From Mytilinidion resinicola (lineage: Eukaryota; Ascomycota; Dothideomycetes; Mytilinidiales; Mytilinidiaceae): 64,000 nucleotides of DNA. The stretch is taken from the NCBI RefSeq assembly GCF_010093595.1, contig NW_022985446.1, positions 1,159,039-1,223,038 on the forward strand. The letters are read 5' to 3'. The first letter of the stretch is position 1. Every line of letters begins with the position of its first letter. A model generated the notes under the pieces. It was not told the origin of the DNA. It ran no database searches and saw nothing but the letters and a program-made list of their open reading frames with translations. Of the stretch, positions 58,948-64,000 are shown in pieces. The position numbers were made by a program, and so were the translations under genes.

Positions 58948-61225
58948 GATGATACCTTTTCAGTATCTTGAAAATAGTGAGTTTGGAGTGGCCTTGGAGA
59001 CGCTTTAATAGAACAGATCGGCGATTCGATCAGGCCGAGCTGAAACTGCAGGCTGAGCTGACTGCTTAAAAAGAAAAACGTCAACATGCAGACACGGCAC
59101 CGTAGAATATTCTAGGCGAAGCACGCGAGGGGTGGTTAAGGCGTCCAGGCAGATGTCCATGAAAAAGCGGCCGAAGTTATCAGAAGAAAGTCGTGCATGC
59201 ATCAAAAGAAGCCTACTTCAGAGTTTCTGGGATGGGGTTGTATGTTGCCATTCGCGTGCTTTGCCTTCTGTGGCGGCCAAATGCACGCGCGGGTTCCCCG
59301 AATCTGGACGTTACATTTGGAACAGCGATAACAAGTTCCTGCTGCCTCGAGGCAGCAGTCTGGCCCCCAAAGCCGTAGGTTTGCCGATTGATCTGAAGTC
59401 CGTTACAACTTTTGAAATGCACCCGATAACTGCAAGGCTGAGCTGCGGGTCAGGGGTCTGGACTCCGCTATTTCTCCTCTTTTATCCCCTCGAGTTCCCT
59501 TCACGGGTTGATGTTTAACTGGTCTTAAGTGGAAGCATCTTTGTACCTTATTTGCTAGGACTTTTGACATAGTACAAGCCCAATCCCTTTGGCCCTTGAA
59601 TCTAGAACAAAAGGTTCTGATAGATGGCTCAAGCCGTCATCTCGATCTCGATTAAACCATCAAAGGCATGGCACGAGAGATTACCCCGCTTACGTCTAAG
59701 CCACGGCCTCCTTGCTGTGTTGTCTGCGATTGAATCTACTATGCTCGCACAAGTGCGAGCAGTAGGCCAGTCCGGTCACCGGTTGGCTTTCTTAGCATGT
59801 TGTTGCAAGCCCACGCATTACCTTCTAAACAAGAGCACGTTATAGTGATTTGCATCTGTAGTTTAAAGGCCCGAAATACATCCAATGATGAAGGAGGGTC
59901 AATTACCTCAGTTTCTGAGATAAGTCTTCTCGGCGTTCATCGTCAATATCAGGATTAATAGGGATGAGTCTATTTATCAGGTACCTGCATTTCAGCGGCA
60001 TCCAAGCGGACAGATACACAGCGTTATAATTGCGGGATGTGGAGCCTAAGTATCGTAAGTCTACCTAAAGCGGTTACTGCTGTGCTTCTAAGAGATCAGA
60101 TACAAAGGGCGAGACTCGCTAGATAATCAAATCTTTTAGCGGGTAAGCGAGCTAGGAACACCAAAATCACCCCAAACTGACACCTTTCCACGCGTGCATC
60201 GCAATACCACAAAGGTGTATAAAAAATCTAAATTGCTAGGTGTTCTTGCAGAGACGTCTTTGTAAAGTCTTAAGCTTTCAGACATTTTATTATCGTCGTG
60301 TGGTTGCTGCGCAATGATAACGTGGATTTTGGTGGCCGTTTGATTGTCCAGAGAGCCTCACCCTTTGTACGGTGGATTGGAATGTGGATTAAATGGAGGT
60401 TAATACAAGAACATTGGTTGTACTCCTCTAAAAGAGCATTAGACTTTGAAGAAGCTTAACCAGTTACTCTAAGCCAGCATTTAGAATCCCCGACTTGACG
60501 ATCCAATTCAAGAGCCTTATTAGACAACCCACACACTCCGCCGAGGAAGCCATCGGCAACCTGACTCTCATACTCAACAACGTTGTTACGCTAACGTTTC
60601 CTGCTGAATATTTTCGACCCGTCGTCTTCCGGGAGGTTCTTTGTCTGGGCCAAATGTCCGGAGCATGGAATGTGCTTATTGGTGTTTTACGCGCCCTGTA
60701 TCGATGATCGCCCGGGGAGCTTTTCTGTTAGACTTCGGGTTTTCCTTTGTGGATGCCATATGGACGGTGTTCAGAGTATTTCGTGAAGGCGGGTGAGAAA
60801 GCTGAAGTCGAGACTGGGGATGGACGTTGGCCGTCCAAAAAAGAGTGGGTCCGATCCGTGCCATCTCGTCTGTCTCTCAATTCTCAAATATTTCTTCAAT
60901 TCCTCTACGTAAGCTGAGATCAACGATATCTAATTCTACATAAGAACGACTCGGATGATAACTAGTCTCCTAGAAAACGTCCTCTGTGTCTTCACAGAAG
61001 GCCCGAGACACAACGAACAAAAGCCAGTAATCAGCTACAAAGGTATGCAAACTGCCTACTCTCTTTCTTTCAACAGCCTGCCTAGGAAAAAACACCACAC
61101 ACCCAAGAAACGCACCCATTAGAATCCTACCATAATAGACACAAATACCAGTCGGATTCTACTCTTCTTAAGCTACGGAGCAGAACTATCACTTAAATAA
61201 AAGTCTCCGGACGCGTTTAAGCGTT
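58948..61225. other. Long stretch without a supported gene
   Basis: Frames at 59132-59518 and 60495-60707 begin with non-ATG codons and resemble nothing known. The sequence 60510-60700 reads fairly protein-like on the plus strand, but has no start or splice context I can defend. No repeat was recognised before 61226. Confidence 0.4.
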
Positions 61226-61308
61226 ATCTAGCTAGGCTACTACTTGCTGCTACCCCGGTCCGCTTCTTAAGTTGACCTGCGCTATCTAATTAGTTTACTC
61301 TTTATAGC
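61226..61308 (+). repeat. 80-bp dispersed repeat, copy 2
   Basis: Same sequence as at 53990-54068, in direct orientation about 7.2 kb away. It shares TTGCTGCTACCCCGGTCCGC and GCGCTATCTAATTAGTT, with scattered single-base differences. The flanks differ between the two copies. Confidence 0.7.
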
Positions 61309-61811
61309 TAGATTATATATCCTTTTTTACTAACTATAGTAACGTCCGTCCCTGGGTTACGGAAAACCCACCGTGCCGGAAAATATAAGGGGTACATTGA
61401 CTTCAAACAGCTTAGACTCTGTGCACACATTGAGATTTCCCACAATTCTATATAAATAGTGTACTGTAGCCACTCCTGAACGTTCAGAACACCTCCTACC
61501 TAAAAATTACGTTCGCGTTGTTGCCTTCGCGCCTAATTTGCGGAGAGCCTTCTTTCATGGCGTAACTGAATTTCGTCGCCACAGCACCACTATCGAGCTC
61601 CCATTACTCCTGATGCTCATAAAAGGGCCTTATCCGAGCCTTAAAACCTCGCTACTATGCTGAGAAGTTATTATCAGCCTTGTGGCTGCTGTCGCACGCA
61701 AATTCATGCAAGGTTGCCACCCTGGTCGGTACTTCCGGTCGGAAGCAATTACCAATCCAGCTAGGACAAAACGACCCCGCATGTCTGACATAAGTATTGT
61801 GGTGTAAGTTA
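61309..61811. other. No gene seen
   Basis: Sequence between the dispersed repeat and the left end of the pogo-like element, with no coding signal. Confidence 0.4.
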
Positions 61812-63665
61812 ACGTAGTTCACTAGCTAGTGGTTGCCCCTAGCTAGTGGTTGCCCCCACCAAATTCTCACAGCCAAAAACGCGAATTACACAACAACGAA
61901 AAATTGTATTGTATATAGCTATCTACTAGCTAGTTGCCTGCCGTCTAGGGCACGTACGTGCATTGTGTTCTAGTGAACTGCACATGCTGCACTTAGGTGG
62001 TGCTCGTTGCCGTGGCCCGGCCGCTGCCTCTGCTACCACCTCTGCTGCCACCTCCTGGGCAGTAGATGCACGAGAGGCCCCTTCTGCGGCTAATAGCACC
62101 CCTCCCCTAGCTATATACGTACGCTTCTGTACCTTCTTCCTTTTCTGGCGCTGATTTTCCGTCCGTAACCTCTCAACTTCGTTGGCAAGTAGGGTAACCT
62201 TTGACATCGCCATTTCGCACCCCTTAGCAAGCTGGCCAAGGGCTTGTTCTGTTGGACTTGGTGGGCTATGCGTTCGGCGCTTAAGATAGCGCTTTATCAA
62301 GGCTGCCTGCTGCTGTAGCTCAATGATATTGTGTGGCGTTTCGGCTGCCCAGGATGCATTTGATGGCGGGCGTTGGGGTGGTGGTGTCTGATATTCAGCG
62401 TGCAGCTGTGCTAGCACGCGATCAGGGCTGTATGGAACTAGGCCAGTAGCTGCAAATCCTGCCTGTATATTGTTCTGATGCAGTGCTGCCTGCCTGGCCT
62501 GCCTATACAGCGGCAGGAATTCGTGTTTATCGATGTGATTGACGCCGCCGGCCATCATCTGTTCAACGCCGCGTCCGTAGGCCTGCTTCAGCGCCGAGAA
62601 ACAGCCTACATCTAGGGGCTGGAGTAGATGCAATGAATGCGCAGGCATACAGAGGACGACTATCTGATGATCCATGCAGAATTGATCAAATTCGGGGTTA
62701 ACGTGGCTGCCGTGGCTATCTAGCACTAGCAGCCGATGCGTGCCAACAGTGCGATCCTTTGTATACTTGTGGAACACCTCTGCCAGCCAGGTGAGGCCTA
62801 TTTCATTTGTTGTCCATCTATTCTCGCTGACGCCGATCGACCAATCGTGTGGAATACTGTTGTACTAAGCAGCTTGGTGCATTACAGCCTCAAAGATAAC
62901 GAGCGGTGGAATCGCGAACCCCAATGCATTGATGCACTCGATGATTGTAACCCACTCTCGATTGCCTGGCTGTATGGTCCTAGGCCGGCCGGCCCTGTCG
63001 GTTCCAGTAACAACCCGTGCAGTTGCAATTACACCTATCTGGAAGCCGGTTTCATCAAAATTGTAGGTATCCTCATCTAGAATCCTATATTGGATCTTAA
63101 TATCCTGGTAGTGTTTAAACCAGGCGCGAATTAGCACAGGATCCTCGCATTTTGCACGCTGATAGTCGTACTTCCAATTCCATTTGGATTGTAGGTCGTT
63201 GTGGCGCTTAAGAAAGGTTGACACCCAATTCTTGCCAATAGGTTTAGCGGGTCCACGCTGCGCAACTAATAACGCAGCCATCTGTCGTACAGTATTGATT
63301 CGTGGCGGCATACCGCGTTGATCCATTAATAGAATCCATTGCTTTAGGGCCTCTTCTTGTGCTGGAGTAAGAAGGCGATTTAATGCGTGGTGGCCGTGTT
63401 GTGGTTAAGTTCCAATAGCGCGTCGTCTTAGTGTTATTGCAGGCACATCGTATAGCTTTGCAGCAGCCCCAAGGTTCTTAACTTGGCCCGCCTTGTAGGC
63501 TTGAATAGCAAGAGCTATTCTGCCCTCTTGATAGACGCGTTCTTGTTGTTGTGGTGTAGCCATTGTGATAATAGTTGAGGAACGCGTTGCGCGTTGCGAG
63601 AATTTGGTGGGGGCAACCACTAGCTAGGGGCAACCACTAGCTAGGGGCAACCACTAACGTAATCC
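61812..63665 (-). mobile_element. Pogo/Fot1-like DNA transposon, near-complete
   Basis: The ends carry inverted repeats built of tandem GCTAGTGGTTGCCCC units, two on the left (about 61828-61857) and three on the right (about 63607-63658). These are followed on each side by CCACCAAATTCTC. Between them lies one transposase gene in a single frame. The tandem organisation of the ends resembles transposase-binding subterminal repeats. Element length is about 1.85 kb. Confidence 0.8.
61926..63563 (-). pseudogene. Pogo-like transposase with two in-frame stop codons
   Basis: From ATG 63563 to the stop at 61926 the frame would code 545 codons and is broken only by TAA at 63405-63407 and TAG at 62865-62867. 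An N-terminal Psq-type helix-turn-helix reads GQVKNLGAAAKLYDVPAITL. A CENP-B-like part follows (MPPRINTVRQMAALLVAQRG, WVSTFLKRHNDLQSKW). The DDE/D residues are visible in YNFDETGFQIG, LLVLDSHGSHV and LHLLQPLDVGCF. The C-terminus has a coiled coil and a CCHC zinc knuckle, CSMCSSLEHNARTC. Both stops can come from single transitions (CAA to TAA, TGG to TAG). The copy is probably inactive by itself. Confidence 0.85.
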
Positions 63666-64000
63666 ACAAGTTAGTGGCCCGCACAAGCTAGTGGCCCGCA
63701 CAAGCTAGTGGCCCACCCAACCACGCTACCGAGGCCAAATATTCCGAATTACTCCACCACGAACAAATATATTTGATGCAGCTACATACTAGCTAGCTGC
63801 CTGCCGCCTAGGGCACGTACGTGCATTGTGTTCTGTTGATTCGCACATGCTGCACCTAGGTTTTGCTCGCTGTGGCCGCTCGGCCGGTGGCTCTGCTGCC
63901 TCCTCTGCTGCCCCTTCCTGTACAGGTTGTGCACGATCGGCTGCTTCTTCACCTGATAGAATACCCTTTCTAGCTATATACGTGCGCTTCCTTGCCTTCT
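63666..64000 (-). mobile_element. Second pogo-like element, truncated by the window edge
   Basis: Its end starts with tandem AAGCTAGTGGCCCGCAC-type units (about 63669-63714), different from the GTTGCCCC units of the neighbour. The two elements abut directly and lie in the same orientation. Confidence 0.7.
63789..64000 (-). CDS. C-terminal part of a second pogo-like transposase (partial)
   Basis: An open frame of 70 codons reaches the window edge and ends at TAG 63789-63791. It contains ARKRTYIARKGILSGEEAAD and the same CCHC knuckle, CSMCESTEHNARTC, ending CPRRQAAS. It is clearly homologous to, but diverged from, the first copy, and has no stop in the visible part. The catalytic domain would lie beyond the window. 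Confidence 0.75.
   Translation of the reverse strand, partial: KARKRTYIARKGILSGEEAADRAQPVQEGAAEEAAEPPAERPQRAKPRCSMCESTEHNARTCPRRQAAS

Noticed and set aside
59132..60707. Open frames of 70-128 codons
   Set aside because: They begin with non-ATG codons and lack recognisable sequence. The protein-like stretch at 60510-60700 is noted but not called.

Overview
This is a window of fungal nuclear DNA. Genes are split by short introns of about 50-65 bp with GT..AG ends and CTAAC-type branch points. The gene set is that of a filamentous ascomycete (Pezizomycotina): a DASH subunit, shugoshin, a HET-domain protein, yapsin-like protease, MFS sugar transporter, fungal BTB protein and pogo-type transposons. 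The class Dothideomycetes is my guess, not something the sequence proves. All exon models below were joined by hand. Most keep one frame through every junction and end in a proper stop, which is the main check I could make.

The left three quarters (about 1.2-53 kb) is ordinary housekeeping sequence with genes on both strands. In order they are: GPI10 mannosyltransferase; a DUF3984-like protein (-); a Siw14-type phosphatase; a 10-exon sugar transporter (-); DAD2 (-) and shugoshin (+) divergent; LTO1 (-) and cytosolic methionyl-tRNA synthetase (+) divergent; a HET protein; two small membrane-protein paralogues, one broken; a BTB protein; a coiled-coil gene relic (-); MPP10 (-); an aspartyl protease (-); NDC1; a SCY1/CEX1-like pseudokinase (-); a very large PHD/PWWP chromatin protein; a voltage-gated proton channel (-); nuclear poly(A)-binding protein PAB2; UBC9 (-) and PEX19 (+) divergent; and two coiled-coil or unknown proteins.

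The right quarter (about 53-64 kb) is accessory and repeat-rich. It holds two inverted copies of a non-autonomous terminal-inverted-repeat element full of internal palindromes, an AT-rich block, a broken GTPase gene, an 80-bp dispersed repeat, and two abutting pogo-like transposons. The first transposase has two in-frame stops; the second runs off the window.

Several divergent pairs join functionally related genes: DAD2 with shugoshin (chromosome segregation), LTO1 with methionyl-tRNA synthetase (translation). I found no convincing tRNA or rRNA gene, no CRISPR array, and no secondary-metabolite cluster. The most unusual signals are a foldback element that makes up most of one transporter intron, the domain layout of the 1,809-residue chromatin protein, and several genes broken by mutations that often look like C-to-T changes.
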